Assembly: GCF_018986915.1 (NCBI RefSeq)
Contig: NZ_CP076723.1
Location: forward strand, 2,265,501 to 2,329,500
DNA length: 64,000 bases
Source of the DNA: Geomonas oryzisoli
GTDB lineage: Bacteria; Desulfobacterota; Desulfuromonadia; Geobacterales; Geobacteraceae
Direction of reading: 5' to 3'
Made by a program: the position numbers and the translations under genes. This document shows, piece after piece, positions 7,766 to 15,769 of the stretch. Numbering within the stretch: position 1 is the stretch's first letter; each line of letters starts with the position of its first letter. Below the pieces are notes generated by a model that saw only the letters and a program-made list of their open reading frames with translations, made no database searches and was not told the DNA's origin.

Positions 7766-10300
7766 CTACTCCTCCTCCTTGAGCGCCAGGGCCGGCGAGG
7801 TGCGGGCGATCCTGAGCGAGGGGTAGATCCCCGCCAGGAGGGCTGCGGTGACGGAGAGCACCACCGCCTGGACGAGCTGGGCCGGCGGGATCGCCAGCTG
7901 CATGGTCCAGCCGAAGGAGCGGAGGTTCACCACGTAGATCAGCACCAGGGCCTCGACGATCCCGAGGGGGAGCGACAGCACCCCGGCTATCAGGCCGATG
8001 AGCACGGTCTCCCCGCAGACCACCCCCCACACCTGCCCCGGCGTGAGGCCTACCGCGCGAAGCACGGCAAGCTCGCGGGCACGCTCCACCTGCATGGCCA
8101 TCAGAGCGGAGAGTATCCCCACGAAGGCGACCAGCATGGTCAGCATGCGCAGCACCCCGGTGATGGCGAAGGTGCGGTCGAAGACCTCGACGGTGGCCCG
8201 GCGTAACTGCGCGTTGGAAACCACCATCACCTGCTCTCCCCCTGCCGTGGCACGCACCAGTTCAAGAAGCCGCGCCACGCTGAGCCCCGACCGCGCCGTA
8301 AATGACATCCCGTCCACGCTTTCGTCGCCGAAGTTCCCGACGTAGCCGGCGCGGCTCATGATGACGATGCCGGTGTCGGAACCGTAGTCGTAGATGATGC
8401 CTGCAACGGGAAAGCGCCGGTCGCCGCGGCTGGTGCGCAGGGTGACGCTGTCGCCCGGGCGCAGGTGGTGCCGGTAGCTGTACGGCTCGGAAACGAGCAC
8501 CGCCTCGCCGCTATTGAAGCGCCTCCAGGCGAGGGCTGGATCCCCCTCCTTGAACGGGTAGCGCAGGAAGGTCCGCTCGGGGACCTGCACCGAGAACACC
8601 TCGGTCCCCCCCGCCGCCCCCTCGATGCGGACGCGGCGGGACAGGGTCACCTGGGCCTCCCCCTGCAGGGCCGACAGGCGCCGCACCAAGGCCGGGTCGA
8701 GCGGAGGACGGTAGCGGCCGCCGCCGCGGTCGGCCGAGGTCAGGTAGACGTCCGCCTGCAGCCAGTTCCCGAGCCAGTTCTGCACGGTGAGCCGGAAGCC
8801 CCCCACCATGATGCCGACGCCGATCCCGGCGGAGACGGCGACCACCAGCGCCGCCGTGGCCACCCCTGTGCGCGAAAGCGACACCACCACGCCGCGCGCC
8901 GCCATCCTCCCCAGGGAGCCGAGTATGAGCTCGAGCGGAAAACGCAGCAGCGCGGAGAGGAGCAGCACCGCTGCGGGAACCATGAGGGTGTAGCCGACGA
9001 TGACGGCGAAGAGCCCGACGAAGCCCCCCACGATGCCGCCCCGCTCGGTGAAGAAAAAGCCGCAACCGACCAGCATCAGGAGGAGTCCGCCGGCGGCGGC
9101 GAGCGGCACCAGCCGCCTGCGGCGCGTCTCCACCTGCGAACGCGACAGGACGGCACGCGGCGGCGCACCGGTTGACTCGAGGGCGGCCGGCACAGTGGCG
9201 GCCAGGGTGGCGGCGACGCCGAGCAGCGCCCCCTTCCAGAGTGCGCCCGGAAGCAGCGGCACCCGGCGCACCTCCATCACGAAGTAGAGGTCGTTGATGG
9301 TCCTCGTCACCAGCCGGGTCAGCTCGGCGCCGAGCAGGGCACCCGCCGCGAGCCCGGCCACGGTGCCGGCGATGCCGATGACGAGGGCCTCGCCGCAGAT
9401 CATGGTGAAGACCTCGCGCCGGCTCACCCCGAGCGCCCGCAGCATCCCGATCAACCGTCTTCTGCGCACCACCGAAAAGGTCATCGTGTTGTAGATGAGG
9501 AACATGCCGACCACGAGGGCGAGGAGGCTCAGTGCCTTCAGGTTCAGCCGGAAGGCGCGGGTCATCTTGTCGAGGGCGCCGGCCCTGGCCCCGGCAGGGA
9601 CGATGTCGGCACCGGGAGGAAGAACCGGGCGAAGCTCCTTGAGCACCCGCGCCCCCTCTTCCCCTTCCGGCAGCACCAGGTCGATGCGCGACAGGCGCCC
9701 GACCATGCCCAGGAGTTCCTGCGCGGTCGAGATGTCGCACACCAGCACCGAGGCGAGCGCCGCCCGGCTCACCTCGTCGGGTGGCTCCAGGAACCCGGCC
9801 AGCGTCAGCTGTCGCCTGACACCGGCACCGTCCGCCGGGAAGGCGGCGCCGCGTTTCAGGCCGCGCTCGGCCGCGCTCTCCGCGAGCATCAGCACGGAGC
9901 CCGGACGCGTCATGAGATCGGTGAGCATGCCGCGGTCGGCAAAGTGCGAGGAGAAGGTCCTGATGGGGGGCTCGGAAAAGGGATCGATGCCGATCAACTG
10001 GAAGGTGCGCCCGGAGAGCTGCAGGTGCCCGGTCACCACCGGGGCGCAGCCGCGGAAGCGAAGCCCGACGCGGATCGTGCGGTAGAGGCCGTCGGGAAGG
10101 CCGGTGGGGCCGCCGACCACCTGGTGCGTGGCCCGCCCCGCCACGGTCTCGGCGGCGAGCCGGAAGGCGCGCTGCGCGGCCTCGTTGGCGTGGTCCACCG
10201 CGGTAACCACGGCCACGCCGAGGGCGACGCCGAGTACGGCGAGCACGGTGAGCCAGGGATGACGCAGCACGTTGCGCATCCCGGCGCGCCACAGGATCAC
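7766..10300 (-). CDS. FtsX-family ABC transporter permease
   Basis: 844 residues with the duplicated layout of large FtsX/MacB-type permeases: one helix near the N-terminus (about 15-35), an extracytoplasmic MacB-like domain, three to four helices (about 250-400), a central pair, a second periplasmic domain (about 500-690) and three C-terminal helices. Such permeases work mechanically to extract or move lipids and lipoproteins rather than transport through a channel. The start is GTG at 10300, overlapping the TGA of the ATPase gene (GTGA), which shows translational coupling. The AttH-like gene follows after 1 bp. The pair resembles AttF/AttG fused into a single polypeptide. Confidence 0.9.
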   Translation of the reverse strand: MILWRAGMRNVLRHPWLTVLAVLGVALGVAVVTAVDHANEAAQRAFRLAAETVAGRATHQVVGGPTGLPDGLYRTIRVGLRFRGCAPVVTGHLQLSGRTFQLIGIDPFSEPPIRTFSSHFADRGMLTDLMTRPGSVLMLAESAAERGLKRGAAFPADGAGVRRQLTLAGFLEPPDEVSRAALASVLVCDISTAQELLGMVGRLSRIDLVLPEGEEGARVLKELRPVLPPGADIVPAGARAGALDKMTRAFRLNLKALSLLALVVGMFLIYNTMTFSVVRRRRLIGMLRALGVSRREVFTMICGEALVIGIAGTVAGLAAGALLGAELTRLVTRTINDLYFVMEVRRVPLLPGALWKGALLGVAATLAATVPAALESTGAPPRAVLSRSQVETRRRRLVPLAAAGGLLLMLVGCGFFFTERGGIVGGFVGLFAVIVGYTLMVPAAVLLLSALLRFPLELILGSLGRMAARGVVVSLSRTGVATAALVVAVSAGIGVGIMVGGFRLTVQNWLGNWLQADVYLTSADRGGGRYRPPLDPALVRRLSALQGEAQVTLSRRVRIEGAAGGTEVFSVQVPERTFLRYPFKEGDPALAWRRFNSGEAVLVSEPYSYRHHLRPGDSVTLRTSRGDRRFPVAGIIYDYGSDTGIVIMSRAGYVGNFGDESVDGMSFTARSGLSVARLLELVRATAGGEQVMVVSNAQLRRATVEVFDRTFAITGVLRMLTMLVAFVGILSALMAMQVERARELAVLRAVGLTPGQVWGVVCGETVLIGLIAGVLSLPLGIVEALVLIYVVNLRSFGWTMQLAIPPAQLVQAVVLSVTAALLAGIYPSLRIARTSPALALKEEE

Positions 10301-11001
10301 GGTTTCCCCCCAACAGGGACGGCGCTGTCCACGAGGACGCCGTCCCTGATGGTCAACACCCGGTCGGCGAGGGTGGCGACCTCGCCGCTGTGGGTCACCA
10401 GGACCAGGGTGGTGCCGGCCGGGCGAAGCAGGCGCTGGAACAGATCAAGCACCTGGCGGCCGGTATCCGCATCCAGGTTCCCGGTCGGCTCGTCGGCAAG
10501 GACCAGCTTGGGGGCGTGCACCAGGGCGCGGGCCACGGCGACCCGCTGCTGCTCGCCGCCGGAGAGCCGGTCGGGAAAGGCGCGGGCCCGGTCGGCAAGG
10601 CCGACGGCATCGAGCAGCTCGCCGGCGCGGCGGCGCTGTGCGGGGGTGAGGAGCCCGGCCAGTTCCAGGGGAAGCAGGACATTCTCCTCGACGGTGAGGG
10701 TGGGGATAAGGTTGTAAAACTGGAAAACGAAACCGATGTGGTTGCGGCGGAACAGGGTGCGTTCACGCTCGGACAGGCGGTTCAGGGCGGCGCCGTCCAC
10801 CCGCACCTCCCCCCGGTCGGGAAGGTCGATGCCGCTGATCAGGTTCAGCAGGGTGGACTTTCCGGAACCGCTGCGCCCGAGCAGGAAGACCCAGGAGCCG
10901 GGGTCTATGGCGAGGGAGGCGTTGCGGAACACGACCCGCTCCCGGTCCCCCTCGCTGAAGCTCTTGCCGACCCCGTTAAGTTCGACAATCGGTTCTGCCA
11001 T
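10297..11001 (-). CDS. LolD/MacB-type ABC transporter ATPase
   Basis: 234 residues, the normal length for this family. It has Walker [10 protein letters not shown] (about 42-50), the Q-loop, signature [10 protein letters not shown], Walker [13 protein letters not shown] and an H-loop (TLVLVTHS). The DEPTGNLD form is typical of ATPases that pair with FtsX-type permeases (LolD, MacB, AttE). It is first of the three-gene ABC unit and overlaps the permease gene by 4 bp. It lies 36 bp downstream of the secreted protein 11038-11955, so all four may share one transcript. Confidence 0.93.
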   Translation of the reverse strand: MAEPIVELNGVGKSFSEGDRERVVFRNASLAIDPGSWVFLLGRSGSGKSTLLNLISGIDLPDRGEVRVDGAALNRLSERERTLFRRNHIGFVFQFYNLIPTLTVEENVLLPLELAGLLTPAQRRRAGELLDAVGLADRARAFPDRLSGGEQQRVAVARALVHAPKLVLADEPTGNLDADTGRQVLDLFQRLLRPAGTTLVLVTHSGEVATLADRVLTIRDGVLVDSAVPVGGKP

Positions 11002-11037
11002 CGCATGTCCTTTGGCCTAAGCGGCGGGAACTCCCGA

Positions 11038-11955
11038 TCAGCTTCCCTGCTTCGCCTGCAGGGCCTCCTGCTGGGCCCGCTCCATCTTCTTGTTGCTGAG
11101 GTAGGCGGCCTTGTCGATCTCCTTCAACTGGCGGGGATACTTGGCGGTCAGGTCGTACCAGCGGTTCAGGCGCTGCTCGAAGCGCTGCCCCTCCGGATAC
11201 TTCTGCGTGTCCAGGTAGGTCTGCAGGGCGAGATAGTAGCGCATGGTGTTGCGCTCCACGGCACCGCGCACGCCGTCGATGTAGGTCTGTTTGCCGTCCT
11301 CCCCTACCAGGGTGAAGCCGACCTTGTCCCGCCCGAGGGTGGCGAAGTAGGTCTTGATGGCCATGCGCGCCATGGTGCCGTGGCTGTAGGTGTAGCTGAA
11401 GTGCAGGAAGGTACCCTGTCCCTCCAGCGGCACGGCCTGCACCCCGATGCGGTGGTCCTTGGTGCCGAAGGGTCCCTCCTCACCCACCAGGGCGAGTTCC
11501 AGGTAGTCGGGCTGGCTGGCGGCGACGCGGAAGGAGAGCTTGAGGGGATAGGCGTCGGAAGGGGGCTGGAAGTACTTGCGCCCGCTGTACAGGGTGAGCT
11601 GGGTCTGCTGCTTGACCGTCTTGTAGACGCAGGCCTTGATGTTGATGTGCAGCGGCGTGATGTCGCACCAGGCGGCCGGGGACTGCAGGGCCTCGCGGAC
11701 CGCGTCGAAGGGATGGTGGAACACGCCGTACATGTCGACCCGCACCGAGTCTTGCCCCTCGACCGATTCGAGGAAGATCGGGGCGCCGAACTGGTTCTTC
11801 TCAAGTTTTACCTTGAGGGCTGCGTACTTGGCGAGGAGGGCCCGCTCGCCGGAAGGCTCGGTCTCCGCCGCACGCGCGAGGCTGCAGCAGAAAAGAATGA
11901 TCAACAGGACCAATACCAAAAGCCTGGCGGAAACGATCCCTTTTTGAGCTGGCAT
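11038..11955 (-). CDS. Secreted START/SRPBCC-like protein of unknown function
   Basis: 305 residues with a signal peptide (about 1-29, cleavage near ARAAE). The body has the spacing of a lipid-binding helix-grip (START-like) domain: a VYGVFHHPFDAV-type segment, an AAWCDITPLH segment with Cys and His, and a long C-terminal helix. The fold assignment is my inference from pattern only. A very basic, Gln-rich C-terminus follows (KKMERAQQEALQAKQ). It precedes the LolD-like ATPase by 36 bp, so it probably provides a periplasmic partner for the ABC system, for example a lipid-binding shuttle. A GGAGG lies 9 bases before the ATG. Confidence 0.6.
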   Translation of the reverse strand: MPAQKGIVSARLLVLVLLIILFCCSLARAAETEPSGERALLAKYAALKVKLEKNQFGAPIFLESVEGQDSVRVDMYGVFHHPFDAVREALQSPAAWCDITPLHINIKACVYKTVKQQTQLTLYSGRKYFQPPSDAYPLKLSFRVAASQPDYLELALVGEEGPFGTKDHRIGVQAVPLEGQGTFLHFSYTYSHGTMARMAIKTYFATLGRDKVGFTLVGEDGKQTYIDGVRGAVERNTMRYYLALQTYLDTQKYPEGQRFEQRLNRWYDLTAKYPRQLKEIDKAAYLSNKKMERAQQEALQAKQGS

Positions 11956-12005
11956 AGGTTACATCCTCCTCCGGACGGCCGCAGAGCGGGGCCCGGGCGT
12001 CGGCA

Positions 12006-13070
12006 TCAGGGGACGCCGCCCTCGTCGGTTGCCTCGGCGTCGGCGACGGCATCGTCCCACAGGGAAAACAGCACGGCGAAGATGACGGGGCCCACGATCA
12101 GACCGAGGAGCCCCATGCTGACCACCCCGCAGATGGCGCCCAGGACCACGGCGAGGGTCGAGATGTCGCTGGAGGCGCCGATGGCGAGAGGGCGGATGGC
12201 GTTGTCGGCGATGCCGACGAAGACGATGCACCAGGCGGCTAAGAGCCCTGCGGCGAGATAGGAGCCGTTGAGGGCTAGCACCGCGACCAGGGGCACCCAG
12301 ACGACACCGGTCCCGACCACCGGGACCAGCGCGGCGATGGCGGTCAGGGCGCCGCAGAAGATCGGCGCCGGCACCCCGGCGACCCAGTAGCCGAGCCCGG
12401 CCAGCACCCCCTGGGTGGCGCAGGTCAGTACCGTCCCGACGGTCACCGCGGTGGTTATGGAGCGGATCTGTGCGGCGTACAGCTGTGCCTGGCGCGGATC
12501 CGGAGCGATCCGACCTATGAAGGCGGCAACGACCCGCTCGCCGTCGCGATAGATGAAGTAAAGGATGAACAATGCGATGGCAAGGGTGCCGAGGAAGCTG
12601 AACATGTTGCGCGCGAGATCTGCCGCCAGCCCCAGCACCACGGTGGAGCTCGTGGAGGCGATCTTCCCCCCGAGCCCGGCGAGATCGATGTTGAACCGGT
12701 CCACCAGTCCCATGATCTTCTGCACTACGGGGAGGTGCCCGAAATTGCTGGTGCCGGTCTTCCCGATGGTCTGTACCAGCTGCACCACCTGCCGGTACCA
12801 GTCCGGCGCGTTGACCGCCGCGGTGACCACCAGTGCGGCCACGGGAAGCACGAAACAGATCGCCACGGCGAGCACCATGATGCCGGCGGAGCGGTCGGGA
12901 TGTTCAGGATAGCGGCGCAGCACGCGGTTGTAGTGAGGCATGGTGGCGACCCCGATGATGAGCCCCCAGGCGAGGGGCTTCAGGATGGGGGCGGCCAGGA
13001 TCGTCATGAGGACGACGGCAGCGGCCGTGACCAGGGCCGCAAGTATGCTCAGATAGAGTTTTCTGTCCAT
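12006..13070 (-). CDS. AI-2E/PerM family membrane permease
   Basis: 354 residues with seven to eight predicted membrane helices and the family's central soluble stretch (about 75-150). Motifs such as LFILYFIYRDGERV and VPVVGTGVVWVP are typical of this family, which contains the Na+/H+ antiporter-like and AI-2 exporter TqsA-like proteins. Function ranges from small-molecule export to ion antiport, so the substrate is open. It ends 50 bp before the secreted START-like gene and could be the first gene of the lipid transport operon. The C-terminus is acidic (DAVADAEATDEGG). Confidence 0.85.
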   Translation of the reverse strand: MDRKLYLSILAALVTAAAVVLMTILAAPILKPLAWGLIIGVATMPHYNRVLRRYPEHPDRSAGIMVLAVAICFVLPVAALVVTAAVNAPDWYRQVVQLVQTIGKTGTSNFGHLPVVQKIMGLVDRFNIDLAGLGGKIASTSSTVVLGLAADLARNMFSFLGTLAIALFILYFIYRDGERVVAAFIGRIAPDPRQAQLYAAQIRSITTAVTVGTVLTCATQGVLAGLGYWVAGVPAPIFCGALTAIAALVPVVGTGVVWVPLVAVLALNGSYLAAGLLAAWCIVFVGIADNAIRPLAIGASSDISTLAVVLGAICGVVSMGLLGLIVGPVIFAVLFSLWDDAVADAEATDEGGVP

Positions 13071-13205
13071 CGGGCTCCCCTTTAGGATGGTATGGGCGTT
13101 TTCTGGATTACCGGGGTGCTTCGGGAAGTGCCATGGCTGGACCGGGTCCGGTCGCTGATCGAGGCGGGCGCCGAGGCGCCCGCGTGACGGGTAAGGGTGA
13201 TGTCG

Positions 13206-13490
13206 CTACCTGGTGGTCTCTATCTTGCGTTCCTTCTCCTCGGGGGCGGCGGTCGGGCGCTGGGTCCCTTCCGGCTGCACCGACTGTTCGGTCTGGAAGG
13301 CGGGCCGTTCCCTGCGCTCGTTGCCGAGAACAGGCGGCTCTTCGACAACCTTCCAGTTCTTCCCCACCGGTATCGAGAGTTCTTTCACCCGTGCCGGCTG
13401 TACCTGGGGTTGTTGCTTTGCTTCGAAGAAGGTGCAGGCGCTGAGTGACAACAGACTGGTAACGAGCAAGGTGGCGTATGCGTATCTCAT
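13206..13490 (-). CDS. Small lipoprotein of unknown function
   Basis: 94 residues. A type II signal peptide ends in LSAC with the lipidated Cys at about 19. The remainder is charged and low in complexity (QPEGTQRPTAAPEEKERK at the C-terminus) with no recognised fold. AGGAG lies 8 bases before the ATG. A GC-rich inverted repeat at 13164-13183 just after the stop could end the transcript. It may be an outer-membrane-anchored accessory of the neighbouring lipid genes, but only proximity supports that. Confidence 0.65.
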   Translation of the reverse strand: MRYAYATLLVTSLLSLSACTFFEAKQQPQVQPARVKELSIPVGKNWKVVEEPPVLGNERRERPAFQTEQSVQPEGTQRPTAAPEEKERKIETTR

Positions 13491-13735
13491 GGTGTCGACT
13501 CCTGAAGACTTTGTTGCCGGTGCGCTGAATCTGGCTTCCGCTGCCGAGCGGTGGGTCCTGCACTCTCATCGGTCTGAGAGTAAGAATAGCAAGACCCGGA
13601 TATAATTAAAAGTTTTGTTTTGAACGGCTCGGCAACTCCAGCAGCAGCAACAACAATTGTTCCAGTCGAACATGCCGCAAAAACAGAACAAGGGCTAATT
13701 ATGGCAAAGAACGGCCCGGGGTCAACCAGAGGGTG

Positions 13736-14461
13736 TCACATCACCTTGAATTCCGAGAGAGGATACACAGCCATTCCAGAGAGATCGGGCCTCAGTGAAG
13801 AGGACTCGACCGGTGCGTTCAGCTGCGGCTCGTCGAAAACGATGCGCACCTCCCCCCCGGTGGCGCTGCGGATCTCGATGGTTTCCGGGAAGGGAACCCC
13901 GTCCAGGCTCTGGTATCCCTGGTAGCGCACCTGGTCCCCTGAAGCCGCGACCTTGCGCTCGATCATCCCGATCTCGTCGTAGTAGTAGGCGGTGCCGTCG
14001 ATCTCCACCTTCTGCCGCAGCGGCCCCGGTACCGGCAGGGGCGGCGGGGCCATCACCCAGCGAAACAGCTGCAGGCTCTTCAGTGCGCTCTCCGCGGGGA
14101 GCTCGGAGAGCAGCCCCGTGAAGGCAACCTGCTTGGAGGGGATCACGCAGGTGAACCGGTCGCTCTCGCCGAAAGCCTCCAGCATGGTCTGCCCGAACGG
14201 GGAAAGGATGAGCAGATGGTACAGGTCGGGCGCCTGGTAGACCAGGTAGCCGCGCCCGGCGCTGCTGCGCTCCCCCGACGAGGCGGAGAGGCTCACCGAG
14301 GACTGCACGGTGGTGATGCCGCGTCCCGGAACCAGTCCGGTGAGAGGCTGTTTGACGGTGGCACAGCCGGAAAAGAAGGCGGCGCAGACGGCGAGCAGGA
14401 CCAGTCGGATCAACTGGGTGTGGATGCGGTGCGTTTTTATCACGGTAAACCTCGGGTTCAT
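13736..14461 (-). CDS. LolB-like outer-membrane lipoprotein
   Basis: 241 residues with a lipobox (FFSGC, lipidated Cys about 33) preceded by a hydrophobic stretch and an unusually long basic N-region. The mature part shows strand-turn repeats such as YLVYQAPDLYHLLILSPFG and PFPETIEIR that resemble LolB and related beta-barrel half folds binding lipid or lipoprotein acyl chains. It is last in a tight operon: 18 bp after the Spinster-like MFS gene. LolB-like assignment is by pattern, so a plain DUF lipoprotein remains possible. Its presence after a phospholipid enzyme and MFS suggests a lipid-handling role at the outer membrane. Confidence 0.65.
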   Translation of the reverse strand: MNPRFTVIKTHRIHTQLIRLVLLAVCAAFFSGCATVKQPLTGLVPGRGITTVQSSVSLSASSGERSSAGRGYLVYQAPDLYHLLILSPFGQTMLEAFGESDRFTCVIPSKQVAFTGLLSELPAESALKSLQLFRWVMAPPPLPVPGPLRQKVEIDGTAYYYDEIGMIERKVAASGDQVRYQGYQSLDGVPFPETIEIRSATGGEVRIVFDEPQLNAPVESSSLRPDLSGMAVYPLSEFKVM

Positions 14462-14479
14462 TTCGATAGGCTCTGACGG

Positions 14480-15730
14480 TTACGCTGAGGGTTCGGCCTG
14501 CGCCATGTCGTGGGCCACGAAGCGGCCGCAGACGAAGCAGAAGACGCCGGCAAGCGCCATCACCAGCGGGGTGGACAACAGTGCCGACCGAAGCCCCCAC
14601 TGGTCGGAAAACCATCCCAGGATGGACGGCGAGACGGCATCCCCCAGGGCATGGATGAAGAAGATGTTGACCGCGAAGGCCATGGCGCGCACCCGCGGGT
14701 TGGTCACGTTGATGATGACCGTGTTGAGCGGGCCGGTGTTGAGAAAGAGGAAAAACTCCGCCATGAAGATCGCCGCCATGCAGGAGGGGATGTCCCGCGC
14801 CAGGATGGCCCAGGCGGCAAAGGGGGCGCCGATGAAAAAGCCCCACCCCGAAACGAGCAGGTACCCCTTGCTGCTCTTCTTCTGCCAGCGGTCGCCGAGG
14901 ACGCCCCCGACCAGGGTGCCCAGGATGCCGGCCACCACGGTGACGGCGCCGAACATGAGGTTGGCCTTTTCGACGTTCAGCGCATGGGTGCGGAACAGGA
15001 AGGTGGGGATCCACTGCGCCAGCCCGCCGATGGCGAAGGTCATGGCGGCCATGGCGAGCGTGTTGGTGACGAAGGAGCGGTTGTGGAAGAGCTGCAGGTA
15101 TCCGGCGACACCGCCCTTTTCCTGCCCCGCCGCCTGCTCGGGACTCTCGGCGCTCCCGCGTTCGGGGGTGCGCAGAAACCAGAGCGGCACGGCGATCAGG
15201 ATACCGGGGAGGCCGACCATGAGGAAGGCGGAGTGCCAGCCGAAGCGCTGACCGAGGACGCCCCCCAGCAGATAACCGAGGGCGCTCCCGACCGGGATGG
15301 CGACGTAGAACCAGGAGAGGACGCTGCCGCGCTTTTCCTTCTCGAAGAAGTCGGCGATGAGTCCCGGAGAGACGGTGCCGAAGCTCGCCTCCCCTACCCC
15401 GACGGTGGCGCGGGCGGCGAGCAGGGTGCGGTAGCCGGGCGCGAAGCCGGCCAGGATGGTGGCGAAGCTCCAGATGACCACGCCGGTGGAGGCGAGCTTG
15501 ACCCGATTCCAGTGGTCGCCCAGCCAGCCGAACACCGGCGCGATCACCATGTAGCTCACCATGAAGGCGCTGCCGAGGAGCCCCAGCTCGGTATCGGTTA
15601 TGGAGAGGTCCGCCTTGATCAGCGGGAAAACGGCGAACAGCACCTGGCGGTCGATGTAGTTCAGGAGGTTTACCGCCAGCAGCAGCCCGAGGGCGTAGCG
15701 GCGGTAAGCCAGGGAAATGGGTTCCTTCAT
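14480..15730 (-). CDS. Spinster-like MFS transporter
   Basis: 416 residues with 12 predicted helices. The N-terminus (LLLAVNLLNYIDRQVLFAV) carries the NYIDR signature seen in Spinster (Spns) and related MFS proteins, and helices 2-3 hold the MFS loop FGWLGDHWNRVK. Animal Spns proteins move lysophospholipids and sphingosine phosphate; bacterial homologues are less studied. The ATG at 15730 is preferred over a GTG three codons upstream because GGAG lies 8 bases before it. It starts 39 bp after the ligase-acyltransferase fusion gene and ends 18 bp before the LolB-like gene, so all three form one operon. Confidence 0.82.
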   Translation of the reverse strand: MKEPISLAYRRYALGLLLAVNLLNYIDRQVLFAVFPLIKADLSITDTELGLLGSAFMVSYMVIAPVFGWLGDHWNRVKLASTGVVIWSFATILAGFAPGYRTLLAARATVGVGEASFGTVSPGLIADFFEKEKRGSVLSWFYVAIPVGSALGYLLGGVLGQRFGWHSAFLMVGLPGILIAVPLWFLRTPERGSAESPEQAAGQEKGGVAGYLQLFHNRSFVTNTLAMAAMTFAIGGLAQWIPTFLFRTHALNVEKANLMFGAVTVVAGILGTLVGGVLGDRWQKKSSKGYLLVSGWGFFIGAPFAAWAILARDIPSCMAAIFMAEFFLFLNTGPLNTVIINVTNPRVRAMAFAVNIFFIHALGDAVSPSILGWFSDQWGLRSALLSTPLVMALAGVFCFVCGRFVAHDMAQAEPSA

Positions 15731-15769
15731 CCGACACACTCCTTCATCACAACATTCTTCATCACGACA

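Noticed and set aside
8511..10313. 600-codon minus frame over the FtsX permease
   Set aside because: It is an Arg/Pro/Gly-rich shadow of the permease in another frame, a normal effect of high GC. The permease frame has helices, a GTG start and coupling to the ATPase.
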